Numbered from the stretch's first letter, positions 45,472 to 54,879 are shown. The stretch: DNA of 64,000 nt from Bacteroides sp. (GCF_028690125.1 NZ_JAQVBV010000013.1:1-64000), one strand, 5' to 3'. Notes: generated by a model from the letters alone, not told the origin. Numbers and translations are program-made.

Positions 45472-45650
45472 AAGGTTTGGCGGGAACGTACATGGGGGAA
45501 ATGTTCATTATGCATTTTGTGAATCGCTTTTTCTCCTTTGTCTTAGAGACAAAACATAGAGTAACAAATGTGATGCTTGTTGTTTACCAGGCTCTATTTA
45601 AATCAGGAGAAATGTTTTCACAACTGCTGTTCCCGCCAACCTTTTATTTC
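45472..45650 (+). ncRNA. Hairpin RNA candidate E4
   Basis: AAGGTT, bulged T, GGCGGGAAC (45479-45487) pairs with GTTCCCGCC (45629-45637) and AACCTT, giving 15 bp, then TTATTTC. Inner elements: ACAT-GGGGGAA-ATGT hairpin, helix TTGTGAA/TTCACAA (45517-45523 with 45617-45623) and helix TTTCTCCT/AGGAGAAA (45530-45537 with 45605-45612). It is the best-paired of the three copies. With P4 the transcript would be about 280 nt. Confidence 0.6.
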
Positions 45651-45859
45651 TAATATAGTATTAAAACAATAAATGTTCGATATTTTCGGTTTATAGATTG
45701 TTCATCAAACTATTTTTAGAAAGATTAATAAAATAACTTCTTTTCTTTCTGTATTGTAATTCACACTTATACACGTAACATTCTGTTTTATAGATGTTAT
45801 TGTTTTAAGCTCAAGAAAGCAGCAGCTTCAGAGATGAATTGATACTCTCTCTCTGTAAT

Positions 45860-45977
45860 GTTACAATATATATTTAAAATCTATTTTAGACGGTTCTAAT
45901 GTGCTAATACACAATTGATATGGATAAATGATAATGTAACGGACTATTGCGTGATGATAAGATTGTCTGTATCTTTG
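45860..45977 (+). promoter_or_regulatory. Promoter module P5
   Basis: GTTACAATATA (45860-45870), TGTAACGGACTATTG (45935-45949) and -7 TATCTTTG (45970-45977), with exactly 20 bp between TTG and the -7 box. It drives the lipoprotein gene at 46070. The ATATTTG element is not clear here. Confidence 0.7.
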
Positions 45978-46069
45978 CGAATGTTATACAACCGTTAGGA
46001 AACTTAACAGTTGTTGCCATAAACACTTCATGGTTACAAAATAAGGTATGATTAAATATTTCAGGTACA

Positions 46070-48091
46070 ATGAAAGCATTGATAAAATTATTTCTTGTTT
46101 GCTTGTTAGCTGTTATTGGAGATTTCCTTTTTTTCTCTTGTTCAAAGGTAGAAAAGAATATTCCGGTAGTTTCTTTATTAGAAAATGCCCTTCAGCAAGC
46201 TGGTGAAAATCGTACGGAACTGGAAAAAGTATTGTGCCGTTATCAAGCTGATCCGGCAGACAGTTTGAAATATCGTGCGGCATGCTTTTTGATAGAGAAT
46301 ATGCCTTATTATACTTATTATAAGGGGAAACAATTAGAACAGTATCTTACCTATTATACTATATTGCAGGAAACACGTGGTATGGGGATCTCTCCTAATT
46401 TAATAGCTGATTCTGTTCGCCATATGTATGGAACGTTTCAATCAGATTCTTTGCAATCTTATAAAGATATAGAGACAATAGATTCTACTTATCTATGTAA
46501 TAATATTGAATGGGCATTTAAGGTTTGGCAGGAACAACCATGGGGGAGTCATGTTTCGTTTGCAGTCTTTTGTGAATATATGCTTCCATATCGTATTGGA
46601 GATGAGACGTTGAGTAGCTGGCGGGAAAACATTTATAAGAAGTACAATCCTTTGCTTGATTCTTTGCGGGCATCCGCAGTGCTTGATAAAAGAGACCCGA
46701 TTGTAGCTGCACGTTGTTTGCTCGACTCAATACGTAAAGATGGAACAGTTTTCACGACTGTGACTCCTGCCGACCTTCCCCATGTAGGCCCTGAAGTTGC
46801 TCAATTTAAAACCGGCAGTTGTCGCGAGAGTTCAGATTTCGTTGTTTACGTTTGCCGCGCATTAGGTATTCCTTGTGCAATAGATTTTATGCCAATTCGC
46901 GGTGACGAGAATGACAGCCATCAATGGATATCATTCATCGATAAATACGGTACACTTTATTATCATGAATTTCCTAACGGCGTAAGTGAGGTTAGGAAAG
47001 ATGGGATATGCGAAATGCCTAAGATAAAGGTTTACCGTAATACGTTTAGTCTGAATCACTCCATGCAAGAAGAATTGCAGAAGCTGGATACAGTCATTGT
47101 ACCTCTTTTTAAGAATCCTCATTTAGCAGATGTCACTTCCTTTTATACAAAAGATTTTAAGAAAGAATTGAAAATACCTGAATCTGCTATTTATAAAGGT
47201 AAACCAGGTTCAAGAATAGCTTATCTGTGTGCAAGCAGACTGATGGAGTGGGAGCCTGTGGCATGGACGAAATTCGATGGAAGGAATCTTGTTTTTACTG
47301 ATATACAAAAGGGGGCTGTTATGAGAGTTGCTACTTACGAACGGGGACGACTTCGTTTCTGGACAGATCCGTTTGAGATCAATGTCTCTAGTGATTTTCA
47401 TTTCTTCACTCCGTCGGATAGTGTGCAGGATGTTACTCTATTCGCTAAATATAATCTAAGAACGGAGGAAATGTTTCGTAATCGTATGATAGGTGGAACA
47501 TTTGAGGGAAGTAATGATCCCGCTTTTCGTGAGAAAGATATTTTGTATCAGATAGATCGCAGACCTGAACGTTTGCAAACGGTGGTTCAACCTTATTCTT
47601 CAAAGACTTATCGTTACGTAAGATACATCGGACCGAAAGATTCGCATTGCAATATTGCGGAAGTTGCGTTTTATACATCAGGAGATACGATTCCTTTAAA
47701 AGGGAGGATTATAGGTACTCCCGGATGTTTTCAGAAAGATGGTTCACATGAATATACGAATGTTTTCGATGGTGATGTGAGTACTTCTTATGATTATATT
47801 GAACCTTCCGGTGGATGGTCCGGACTTGATCTGGGCACTCCAAAACGAATTGAGAAGATTCTTTATACTCCCCGAAGTTATGATAACTATATTCGTCCGG
47901 GAGATGAGTATGAATTATTTTATTGTACAAAAAGAAATCGATGGAAATCTCTTGGGAAGCAAATTTCCAAAGCTGATTCATTGGCGTATAAAAATGTTCC
48001 TGCTAATACGTTATTGTTGTTGAAAAATCATTCACGGGGGATACAGGAACGGATTTTTAAATATGAAAAAGGTATTCAATACTGGAAGTAA
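46070..48091 (+). CDS. Transglutaminase-like lipoprotein with C-terminal discoidin-like domain
   Basis: A 673-residue lipoprotein (FFSC, Cys24). Transglutaminase-like features: Cys251 in KTGSCRESSDFVVYVCRALG, the usual helix after the nucleophile, and His284 in NDSHQWISFI with the following strand. Residues of about 490-670 match a discoidin-like domain (YRYVRYIGPKDSHCNIAEVAF, VFDGDVSTSYDY, GWSGLDLGTPKRIEKILYTPR). It is paralogous to 36531-38531. Codons for AFKVWQEQPWGSHVSF (around 46515-46563) are nearly identical in DNA to the 5' arm of hairpin RNAs E3, E4 and E6. It may bind a glycan and act on protein or peptide at the cell surface (inference). It is driven by module P5, with an 85-nt leader. 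Confidence 0.78.
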   Translation: MKALIKLFLVCLLAVIGDFLFFSCSKVEKNIPVVSLLENALQQAGENRTELEKVLCRYQADPADSLKYRAACFLIENMPYYTYYKGKQLEQYLTYYTILQETRGMGISPNLIADSVRHMYGTFQSDSLQSYKDIETIDSTYLCNNIEWAFKVWQEQPWGSHVSFAVFCEYMLPYRIGDETLSSWRENIYKKYNPLLDSLRASAVLDKRDPIVAARCLLDSIRKDGTVFTTVTPADLPHVGPEVAQFKTGSCRESSDFVVYVCRALGIPCAIDFMPIRGDENDSHQWISFIDKYGTLYYHEFPNGVSEVRKDGICEMPKIKVYRNTFSLNHSMQEELQKLDTVIVPLFKNPHLADVTSFYTKDFKKELKIPESAIYKGKPGSRIAYLCASRLMEWEPVAWTKFDGRNLVFTDIQKGAVMRVATYERGRLRFWTDPFEINVSSDFHFFTPSDSVQDVTLFAKYNLRTEEMFRNRMIGGTFEGSNDPAFREKDILYQIDRRPERLQTVVQPYSSKTYRYVRYIGPKDSHCNIAEVAFYTSGDTIPLKGRIIGTPGCFQKDGSHEYTNVFDGDVSTSYDYIEPSGGWSGLDLGTPKRIEKILYTPRSYDNYIRPGDEYELFYCTKRNRWKSLGKQISKADSLAYKNVPANTLLLLKNHSRGIQERIFKYEKGIQYWK

Positions 48092-48148
48092 GAGTTATTT
48101 TTAATATATGTATATTGAGTATTATTTTATAATAAATTACAATGTATA

Positions 48149-48265
48149 ATGAAAGATAATGAGTGGGGTAAAGAAAATTCTGGAGGATGGGGGACTACTA
48201 TATTTAGCGTATGTTTGTCAAAATGGAATTTGAATAAGTACAGGTATTGTCCTATACCTAATTAA
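48149..48265 (+). other. 38-residue ORF, unrecognised
   Basis: Reads MKDNEWGKENSGGWGTTIF, then SVCLSKWNLNKYRYCPIPN. Two cysteines and many aromatic residues; no signal peptide. It lies 57 bp after the lipoprotein gene and 19 bp before the next ORF, so it fits a continuous operon, but chance is possible. Confidence 0.25.
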
Positions 48266-48284
48266 ATCTTAGAATTAGACTATT

Positions 48285-48512
48285 ATGATAGGCTTAGGAA
48301 TAATAATAAACGATCAGGAGCCCATAATTGCCGCTTCTGATGGTCTTACCTTTATAGCTTTGTCACATGGATATTCATGTGATGAAGTTTCGGTTATAGG
48401 AAGTGATGATCTGCGTATGCTTACTTGGTTTGATTGGGGACCGGTAAAGGGCGATAAAGTCTTGGTAAGAATTGTCGAGACAGATAAGGGGAAAGTGATA
48501 AGTCTATGTTAA
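48285..48512 (+). CDS. 75-residue protein of unknown function
   Basis: Begins MIGLGIIINDQEPIIAASDG and ends VLVRIVETDKGKVISLC. The alternating hydrophobic pattern predicts a compact beta-rich cytosolic domain. I do not recognise the family. Its stop overlaps the next small ORF (ATG at 48506), the arrangement of translational coupling. Together they lie between the lipoprotein and the O-antigen-ligase-type gene. Confidence 0.5.
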   Translation: MIGLGIIINDQEPIIAASDGLTFIALSHGYSCDEVSVIGSDDLRMLTWFDWGPVKGDKVLVRIVETDKGKVISLC

Positions 48513-48625
48513 AGAAAGCATTTAAACTTAGGAATGATACTCCGGAGATGTGGAATCGTAAACTTGAAACTTATCGGCGATTGAAAAAAATATTGGAGGA
48601 TGAGAATCTTATAGTAAAGGAATAG
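48506..48625 (+). CDS. 39-residue ORF overlapping the previous gene
   Basis: MLKKAFKLRNDTPEMWNRK, then LETYRRLKKILEDENLIVKE. It is highly charged and helical. The overlap with the 48285 gene in another frame suggests a coupled pair, perhaps two subunits of one small complex. No family recognised. Confidence 0.4.
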   Translation: MLKKAFKLRNDTPEMWNRKLETYRRLKKILEDENLIVKE

Positions 48626-48662
48626 ATATTGTGTTGAGTGCATTATAATAAAGTAAGATGAT

Positions 48663-50267
48663 ATGATAACAAGTTTTAAAGAAACAGTTATTCAAAGTGG
48701 TTTCGCTATACTATTTTTGATAAGCATATTTCTACATTCATCACTGTTTACGGATCCTTATATAGTTCCTAAATGGCTGTTTGCAATATTAATCATTTTA
48801 GGGATGGGGATATATTTCTCTGTCGCAACTTTATTGGGTAAATCAGTAACAATGAATACATCTTTGGTTGGAAAAAGTATGGCTATCATTTGTTGCTTTC
48901 AAGCGTTGTATGGTCTGTTACAATATTTTTCTCTGTTGCCTTCTAATTCCGTTTATGGAATAACAGGCAGCTTTGATAATCCTGCCGGATTTGCAATTAC
49001 TCTTTCTGCCGGATTGCCTTTTATTGGGTTCTTAATACAGAAAGGTAATTCTAAATATTTTCAGTATGTAGGATGGGCTACGGGAATTATTCTTTTAACA
49101 GCAATCATTCTCTCATATTCGAGGGCCGGAATTGTTAGTGTAATTGTAATTTGTGCTCTTTTTCTATATTCGAGATTTATTCGAAAACGAATATGGAAAT
49201 ATATATTGTTGGGCAGTGTGGTTCTCGTTATAGTAGGTTGCTATTGGATGAAGAAGGACTCTGCCGATGGAAGATTATTGATTTGGCAATGTGGTATAAA
49301 TATGGTAAAAGATTCTCCATGGATCGGGCATGGAATGGGTAGCTTTGAAGCTCATTATATGGATTATCAGGCTGAATATTTCAGTATGCACGGGCAACAG
49401 AATAACTATGCTATGTTAGCTGATAATGTAAAGCAACCCTTTAATGAATATCTGGGAGTTCTTTTGAATTTTGGGATCATTGGTTTGCTGGTTTTGGCTG
49501 CAATCATATTCTTACTGTTTTATTGCTATAAAAAGAATGTCACTAATGAAAAGAGAATAGCCCTCTATGCGCTAATCTCGATAGGTACATTTTCATTATT
49601 CTCTTATCCGTTTACTTATCCTTTTACGTGGATTATTGTTTTCTTGTCCGTCTTTATAATAATCAGGGAATATATTGAAGCTTTTCTTGCTATGTCATGG
49701 AGAAGGAATCTGATATGTATTCTGGTGCTAGGATGTTCAATTGTGGGCATTTATAAATTGGTAGAACGTATACAGGCTGAATTGAAGTGGGGAAAAATCT
49801 CTAAGCTTGCGCTCTGTGGGGCACATAGTGAAGCTCTTCCTGCTTATGAAAAACTGGAAAAGTTTTTTGCAGACAATCCTTATTTTCTTTATAACTATGC
49901 CGCTGTTTTATTGGAAGATAAGCAATATGAAAAGAGTTTGGAGGTTTCTTTGAAATGCCGTCAGTATTGGGCTGATTATGATTTGGAGTTAATTATCGGA
50001 GAGACTTATCAGCAACTAAGAGAGGACAGACGAGCAGAAGCGTATTATAATAATGCTGCTTTGATGTGTCCATCTCGCTTCTTGCCTTTTTATAAACTAT
50101 TTACTTTATATAAAGAAAATGGAAAAAAGAAGCAGATGTATGATATTGCAGAATTAATAGTTAATAAACCTGTGAAAATTAGGACCTCTTCTATTTTAAT
50201 GATGAAACGAAATGCAAAGAAAACATTACTTGGTGCAGGATATAGGGAATTTGTTTCAAGCCCATGA
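48663..50267 (+). CDS. O-antigen ligase/polymerase (Wzy_C) family protein with C-terminal TPR
   Basis: A 534-residue membrane protein with about ten helices in residues 10-375. The Wzy_C/WaaL core is visible: SFDNPAGFAITLSAGLPF, SYSRAGIVSVIVICALFLYSRF, and the periplasmic loop DSPWIGHGMGSFEAHYMDYQAEYF, followed by PFNEYLGVLLNFGIIGLLVL. Residues of about 390-530 carry TPR-like helices (NYAAVLLEDKQYEKSLEVSLK, GETYQQLREDRRAEAYYNNA). Stand-alone proteins of this type in Bacteroidetes lie with DUF1573 and small peptide genes rather than in O-antigen loci, as here, so protein glycosylation or peptide export is as likely as O-antigen ligation (inference). The next gene overlaps by 4 bp. Confidence 0.8.
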   Translation: MITSFKETVIQSGFAILFLISIFLHSSLFTDPYIVPKWLFAILIILGMGIYFSVATLLGKSVTMNTSLVGKSMAIICCFQALYGLLQYFSLLPSNSVYGITGSFDNPAGFAITLSAGLPFIGFLIQKGNSKYFQYVGWATGIILLTAIILSYSRAGIVSVIVICALFLYSRFIRKRIWKYILLGSVVLVIVGCYWMKKDSADGRLLIWQCGINMVKDSPWIGHGMGSFEAHYMDYQAEYFSMHGQQNNYAMLADNVKQPFNEYLGVLLNFGIIGLLVLAAIIFLLFYCYKKNVTNEKRIALYALISIGTFSLFSYPFTYPFTWIIVFLSVFIIIREYIEAFLAMSWRRNLICILVLGCSIVGIYKLVERIQAELKWGKISKLALCGAHSEALPAYEKLEKFFADNPYFLYNYAAVLLEDKQYEKSLEVSLKCRQYWADYDLELIIGETYQQLREDRRAEAYYNNAALMCPSRFLPFYKLFTLYKENGKKKQMYDIAELIVNKPVKIRTSSILMMKRNAKKTLLGAGYREFVSSP

Positions 50268-51342
50268 CTATAAGCAATATTAAGTTGCTATTTAAATTCT
50301 TGTTTTTCTCACATAATTTAATTTGTCTTTTTATGTATATTGATTTTGAAATATTTTCTTTGTGGATACTAGCTTTTTTGTTAATTGGATGTAATAAAAA
50401 ACCAGAAATTCCAATATCTTATTTGTTGGGTGAAGATGTTGAATATGACAGACCGACTTTGTTATTCCTTTCTGACACTTCTTCGATTAATTATCGAAGA
50501 ACAAAAGAATTGCTCAATACCAAAGAGTCAAAGAAAATACTGCAAAATTTTCAACTAGTAGAAGAAAATATTATTGATAATCAGTATTTTAATCATCTGT
50601 TTTATTCTTTTGCTAAGAATTGTTTTATTATAATTGATAAAGGCTCTATAGCATCAGTTATAGTACAATCTAATTCTTGTGATTCTATAAATGAGAGAAT
50701 TAGCAACTACAAAAATTATCCATTAAAAAAATGTGTAAAAGATATATCTTTATTAAAAGGTGATGACTTAGTGAAAAGTATTATTATAAATCAAATATTT
50801 AGGACGCAAAATTTATTTCAAAAGAATATGATTTCAGTTCAAAAACATAAAGATAATTTGCTGAAATGTATAAAAAAGTTTCCATATTTTTATAACAGAT
50901 ATTTGTATCTGAAAATAAATGAATCTACTGACCTAGATTATACTTGGTTGGATAGTTTAAATAGGTGGGAAAGAAGTTTATATGATTTATATGTAAAGGA
51001 ATTACAAATGAAGCGGTGTCATATTGGTTCTAATGAGAAATCTAATCTTGTTTTTGATAATAATATTGCTAATTTAGGGAAAATTGAATTTAATGATTCA
51101 ATTGAACGTACTTTTTATTTATTAAATAAGTCCAAAGTTACATCTATTATTTATAATGTAGAAACAACGTGTGGGTGTACTGCGGTTAGTTGGCCTCATT
51201 ATCCTATTCTACCTGGGAGAAAAGATTCTATAAAGCATTATCTACAGGATTCTTTAATAAACAGATTCGAATTAATTCAAATTCACAAGTAAATAATTTG
51301 GTTTTGAGTATTTTAGGTGAAGTAAATATGGGAAATCGTTAA
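50264..51342 (+). pseudogene. DUF1573 lipoprotein gene with 3' frameshift
   Basis: The first frame (50264-51292, 342 residues) has a hydrophobic N-terminus with lipobox LLIGC (residue 43; a start at about 50333 gives a normal signal) and a C-terminal DUF1573 domain (IERTFYLLNKSKVTSIIYNVETTCGCT, HYPILPGRKDSI). After that it reads KHYLQDSLINR and stops. Two bases on, another frame continues with ALSTGFFNKQIRINSNSQ and LVLSILGEV to a stop at 51342, the expected final strands of DUF1573. A frameshift therefore lies near 51225-51240. DUF1573 proteins are periplasmic or surface beta-sandwiches of unknown role. Either the gene is inactivated or the sequence has an error here. Confidence 0.75.
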
Positions 51343-51385
51343 ATCAATATAAAATTAATGTATAATTTTATTATTGACTACAATT

Positions 51386-51550
51386 ATGAAATCATTTTTT
51401 AGTTTTTGTGGAGCATTATTTGCTTCTGTTATTATGGGTGCGTGTGGTAATGACAATTTTATTTCGGATGAAGTAAAAATGGATGAAATGTCTAATCAAG
51501 AGACTAATTTAGAAAGAGATGTTGTTGTATTTTTGTGCATAGATATTTAA
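51386..51550 (+). CDS. 54-residue small lipoprotein
   Basis: MKSFFSFCGALFASVIMGAC gives a signal with lipobox MGAC, followed by GNDNFISDEVKMDEMSN, an acidic tail typical of exported lipoproteins. It ends VVVFLCIDI, which looks like a read-off end, so it could be a truncated longer lipoprotein. The stop overlaps the ATG of the next gene (TAATG). Confidence 0.45.
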   Translation: MKSFFSFCGALFASVIMGACGNDNFISDEVKMDEMSNQETNLERDVVVFLCIDI

Positions 51551-51837
51551 TGGATTTGTTTATGGAAATTAAAAGTAATGTTTTTTTTGATCTGGCATAT
51601 ATAGTTGCGATTCTCTTGTTAGCTGTATATATTTATAGAGGTGAGAATATTGTGACCCATCTTTATTGGACTAGGTTAGGAATTTTTTTGCTTATGGGAG
51701 TGTGTGCACTTCTAGGTATTGGAACATTTCTAAATGGGATATGGATAAAAAAAATAAAATATAATTTTGTTTCTTATATTGAGACTTTTATAAAGTTTGT
51801 CTATTTCGTATTATTAATTTTTTGTATAACACTATGA
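51550..51837 (+). CDS. 95-residue membrane protein
   Basis: Starting at the TAATG overlap it reads MDLFMEIKSNVFFDLAY. Three hydrophobic segments follow (IVAILLLAVYIY, LGIFLLMGVCALLGIGTFL, FIKFVYFVLLIFCITL), separated by short basic loops. An in-frame ATG at 51535 would add five residues. Unknown function; probably coupled to the small lipoprotein. Confidence 0.45.
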   Translation: MDLFMEIKSNVFFDLAYIVAILLLAVYIYRGENIVTHLYWTRLGIFLLMGVCALLGIGTFLNGIWIKKIKYNFVSYIETFIKFVYFVLLIFCITL

Positions 51838-51886
51838 TTGATCAAATATCTGATATCGATTAATTAAATTATAACTCATTGTTTAT

Positions 51887-54760
51887 ATGAAGAGATACAT
51901 TACTATTTGTTTATTTTGCATCCTCTTAGTGGCTTGTAAAAACACACCTTACTCCGATGAAACAACGAAAAGCGACCTTCGTGCACCGGCTTATCCACTA
52001 CTGACCTTGCATCCGCAGATGAAACTTTGGTCTATGACAGATCAATTGAATAAACAGAATGTAACTTTTGGCGGAAGCAAACAGTTTCCTTTTATTGGAT
52101 TTTTGCGGGTAGACGGTGTAATGTATCGGTTTATGGGAAGCAAAGAATTACCGATGCAAGCTATTGCTCCGATGGCACTCGATCATGAAAAATGGGAAGG
52201 AAAATTTACCTGTCTGATTCCTGATGATGGTTGGGAACAGCCCGGATTCGATGATAAGCGTTGGCAGGTAGCTCAAGGTGCATTCGGCACTCCCGGTATG
52301 TGGGAGGCAAAGACACAATGGGTTTCATCAGATATTTGGGTACGCAGAGAAGTAAATGTAGACCCGTTTTTGTTGGAGCATAAGAAGATTTATTTGCGTT
52401 ATTCCCACGATGATGTATTTCAATTATACATCAATGGAAAACAATTGGTAAGCACCGGATATAATTGGGGAGCGAATTTTAAAGTGGAAGTTCCTGACTC
52501 TATTTTGCAAACCATGAAAGGTGGGAAGGCTGTAATTGCGGTTCATTGTGAGAATCGTGAGGGGGGAGGACTGGTAGACTTCGGACTTTTTGCCGAAGAA
52601 TCGACTATTCCTGTGGAAACGTTGGCTCCGATTTCTTATGAAAAGGAATGGACCGGAAAATATACAATGGAACAACCTAAAGAAAAATGTGAAGCAGCAG
52701 ACTTTGATGATGCTGCGTGGACTGAAGGACAGGCAGCTTTCGGCACAGATGACCAGCGGAATGTTCATACTTCATGGTTTTCACCCAATATTTGGGTAAG
52801 GAGAACGCTTACGTTCGATCCGGCACTAGTAAAGAATAAACAGCTCTATTTACGCTATTCTCATGATGATGTATTCCAGTTGTACGTCAATGGCAAGCGA
52901 TTGGTCAGTACCGGATATGAATGGAAGAGTGACCTGCGAGTGGATATTCCGGATTCGATAGCTGAAACCATGAAAGACGGGAAGGCGGTGATTGCCGTCC
53001 ATTGTGAGAATCGGATGGGAGGTGCATTGGTAGATTTCGGTTTGTATGCCGAATTGAAGGAAGCCAGACAAAAAACGGTAGATGTACAAGCTACCCAGAC
53101 GCACTATACTTTTGGATGTGGAGATGTGGAGCTGAAACTTAGTTTTACCGCTCCTTATTTACTGGATGATTTAGAGACACTTGCTCGTCCGGTCAATTAC
53201 ATCTCTTATCAGGTGAAGGCACTGGATGATAAAGAACACGATGTTGCCATCTATTTTGAAATGGATCCGCACGAAGCATTTGATGCCGGACAATCTACAC
53301 AGATGTATGAAAAAGATGGATTGGTATTGATGAAAACCGGAAAAGAGAATCAGAAACTATGGGTCGATAAGGATAGAGAAGATCGTGCATGGGGATATTT
53401 CTATTTGGGAACAAAGGATAATGTCACTTGTGCACAGGGAGATGCTGCTGAGATGCGTGCTTGCTTTATGAAGGAAGGTGATCTGAAACAGATGAGAAAA
53501 TCGAATGAAAAACGTTATGCCGCATTCGCACAGAAGTTGGATGTGAATAGCAATTTCCCTCAGCATCTGACTGCGGCTTTCGACGGTCTGTACACAATGG
53601 CTTATTTTGGTGAGGACTTACGTCCTTATTGGAATAAGGATGGAGAAAAGACTATCGAAGATGTATATGAGGAAGCCGAAAAAGAGTATAAAGAAGTAAT
53701 GGCAAGGTGTTATGCGTTTGACCGTCAATTGATGACGGATGCTTACCTTGCAGGTGGAAAAGAATATGCTGAACTGTGCGCTTTGGCTTATAGACAGTCA
53801 GTTTCTGCTTTTCAGATGTCGGAGTCATCGGAAGGTGAATTGCTTTATTTCACTCCTCAGGTTGGTCCGTTGGACGAGTATTATCCGGCTTCTCCGCTAT
53901 TTCTTCATTACAATCCGAAGTTAGTGGAAGCAATGTTGAATCCTTTCTTTTATTATAGTGAAAGTGGGAAATGGGGAAAACCGTATCCTGTACATGATTT
54001 GGGTGGTTACCCGATAGTGAACGGACAAACAATCGGTGGTGATATGCCTGCTGAAGAAGCGGGAAACGGACTGATAATGACTGCTGCTATTGCAATAATG
54101 GAGAAGAATGCCTCTTATGCAGAAAAACATTGGAATACTCTGACACAGTGGGTTGAGTATTTATGGGAAACCGGGCCGGATACGGAAGATCAATTGACAA
54201 CGGATAATTTCGCCGGAAGGTGTGATCATCATGCAAATCTATCGGTTAAGGTTATTTTAGGTATTGCCTCTTATGCAAAATTGGCTGAAATGCTGAATAA
54301 AAAAGAAGAAGCAATAAAGTACATGGATTTAGCTCATGGAATGGCCAAAGAGTGGGAGGTTGCCGTTTTTGACGGAGATCATTACCGATTGGCTTTTGAT
54401 CAACCGGATAGTTGGGGGATGAAGTATAATTTAGTGTGGGATAGATTGCTTGACTTGAATGTTTTCCCGGAAAGGGTTACTCGTAAGGATGTGAATTTCT
54501 ATCTTACTAAGATGAATGAGTTTGGCTGTCCATTGGATAGCAGACATAGTTATACGAAAACTGATTGGACAGTATGGACCGGTGCTATGAGTAGGGATCG
54601 TATGACCTTCCGCAAGTTTATTTTGCCGCTCCACAAGTTTATGAATGAGACCGGGGATCGTGTTCCGATGGCAGATTTAATCAATACGGACCGTGCTACG
54701 GTGGTGGACTTTCGTGGACGTTCGGTAGTGGGAGGGTATTTTATTCGGTTATTGGAATAA
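51887..54760 (+). CDS. Glutaminase-A-like lipoprotein with duplicated jelly-roll insert
   Basis: A 957-residue lipoprotein (LLVAC, Cys17), the longest of three paralogues in the window. After DUF4964 (about 30-90) come two consecutive copies of the jelly-roll insert, at residues 102-238 and 253-392. Both contain WVRR, LRYSHDDVFQLY-NGK-LVSTGY and GKAVIAVHCENR, and are clearly duplicates. DUF5127 and DUF4965/DUF1793 follow (DNFAGRCDHHANLS, GDHYRLAFDQPDSW, RSVVGGYF). The paralogue at 26258 has one insert. The insert resembles carbohydrate-binding jelly rolls of GH2-type enzymes. It stands alone, outside the PUL, 49 bp after a small membrane protein gene. Confidence 0.85.
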   Translation: MKRYITICLFCILLVACKNTPYSDETTKSDLRAPAYPLLTLHPQMKLWSMTDQLNKQNVTFGGSKQFPFIGFLRVDGVMYRFMGSKELPMQAIAPMALDHEKWEGKFTCLIPDDGWEQPGFDDKRWQVAQGAFGTPGMWEAKTQWVSSDIWVRREVNVDPFLLEHKKIYLRYSHDDVFQLYINGKQLVSTGYNWGANFKVEVPDSILQTMKGGKAVIAVHCENREGGGLVDFGLFAEESTIPVETLAPISYEKEWTGKYTMEQPKEKCEAADFDDAAWTEGQAAFGTDDQRNVHTSWFSPNIWVRRTLTFDPALVKNKQLYLRYSHDDVFQLYVNGKRLVSTGYEWKSDLRVDIPDSIAETMKDGKAVIAVHCENRMGGALVDFGLYAELKEARQKTVDVQATQTHYTFGCGDVELKLSFTAPYLLDDLETLARPVNYISYQVKALDDKEHDVAIYFEMDPHEAFDAGQSTQMYEKDGLVLMKTGKENQKLWVDKDREDRAWGYFYLGTKDNVTCAQGDAAEMRACFMKEGDLKQMRKSNEKRYAAFAQKLDVNSNFPQHLTAAFDGLYTMAYFGEDLRPYWNKDGEKTIEDVYEEAEKEYKEVMARCYAFDRQLMTDAYLAGGKEYAELCALAYRQSVSAFQMSESSEGELLYFTPQVGPLDEYYPASPLFLHYNPKLVEAMLNPFFYYSESGKWGKPYPVHDLGGYPIVNGQTIGGDMPAEEAGNGLIMTAAIAIMEKNASYAEKHWNTLTQWVEYLWETGPDTEDQLTTDNFAGRCDHHANLSVKVILGIASYAKLAEMLNKKEEAIKYMDLAHGMAKEWEVAVFDGDHYRLAFDQPDSWGMKYNLVWDRLLDLNVFPERVTRKDVNFYLTKMNEFGCPLDSRHSYTKTDWTVWTGAMSRDRMTFRKFILPLHKFMNETGDRVPMADLINTDRATVVDFRGRSVVGGYFIRLLE

Positions 54761-54879
54761 CTACTCATAACTTATGTTATATAAGTGTAAATTTGCAAAT
54801 GATACTCAATTAATAAACCGACATTTAATGTGTTATGTTGCACTCTTGTTTTTAAAAAAGCTTTTTAATATTAATAAAC

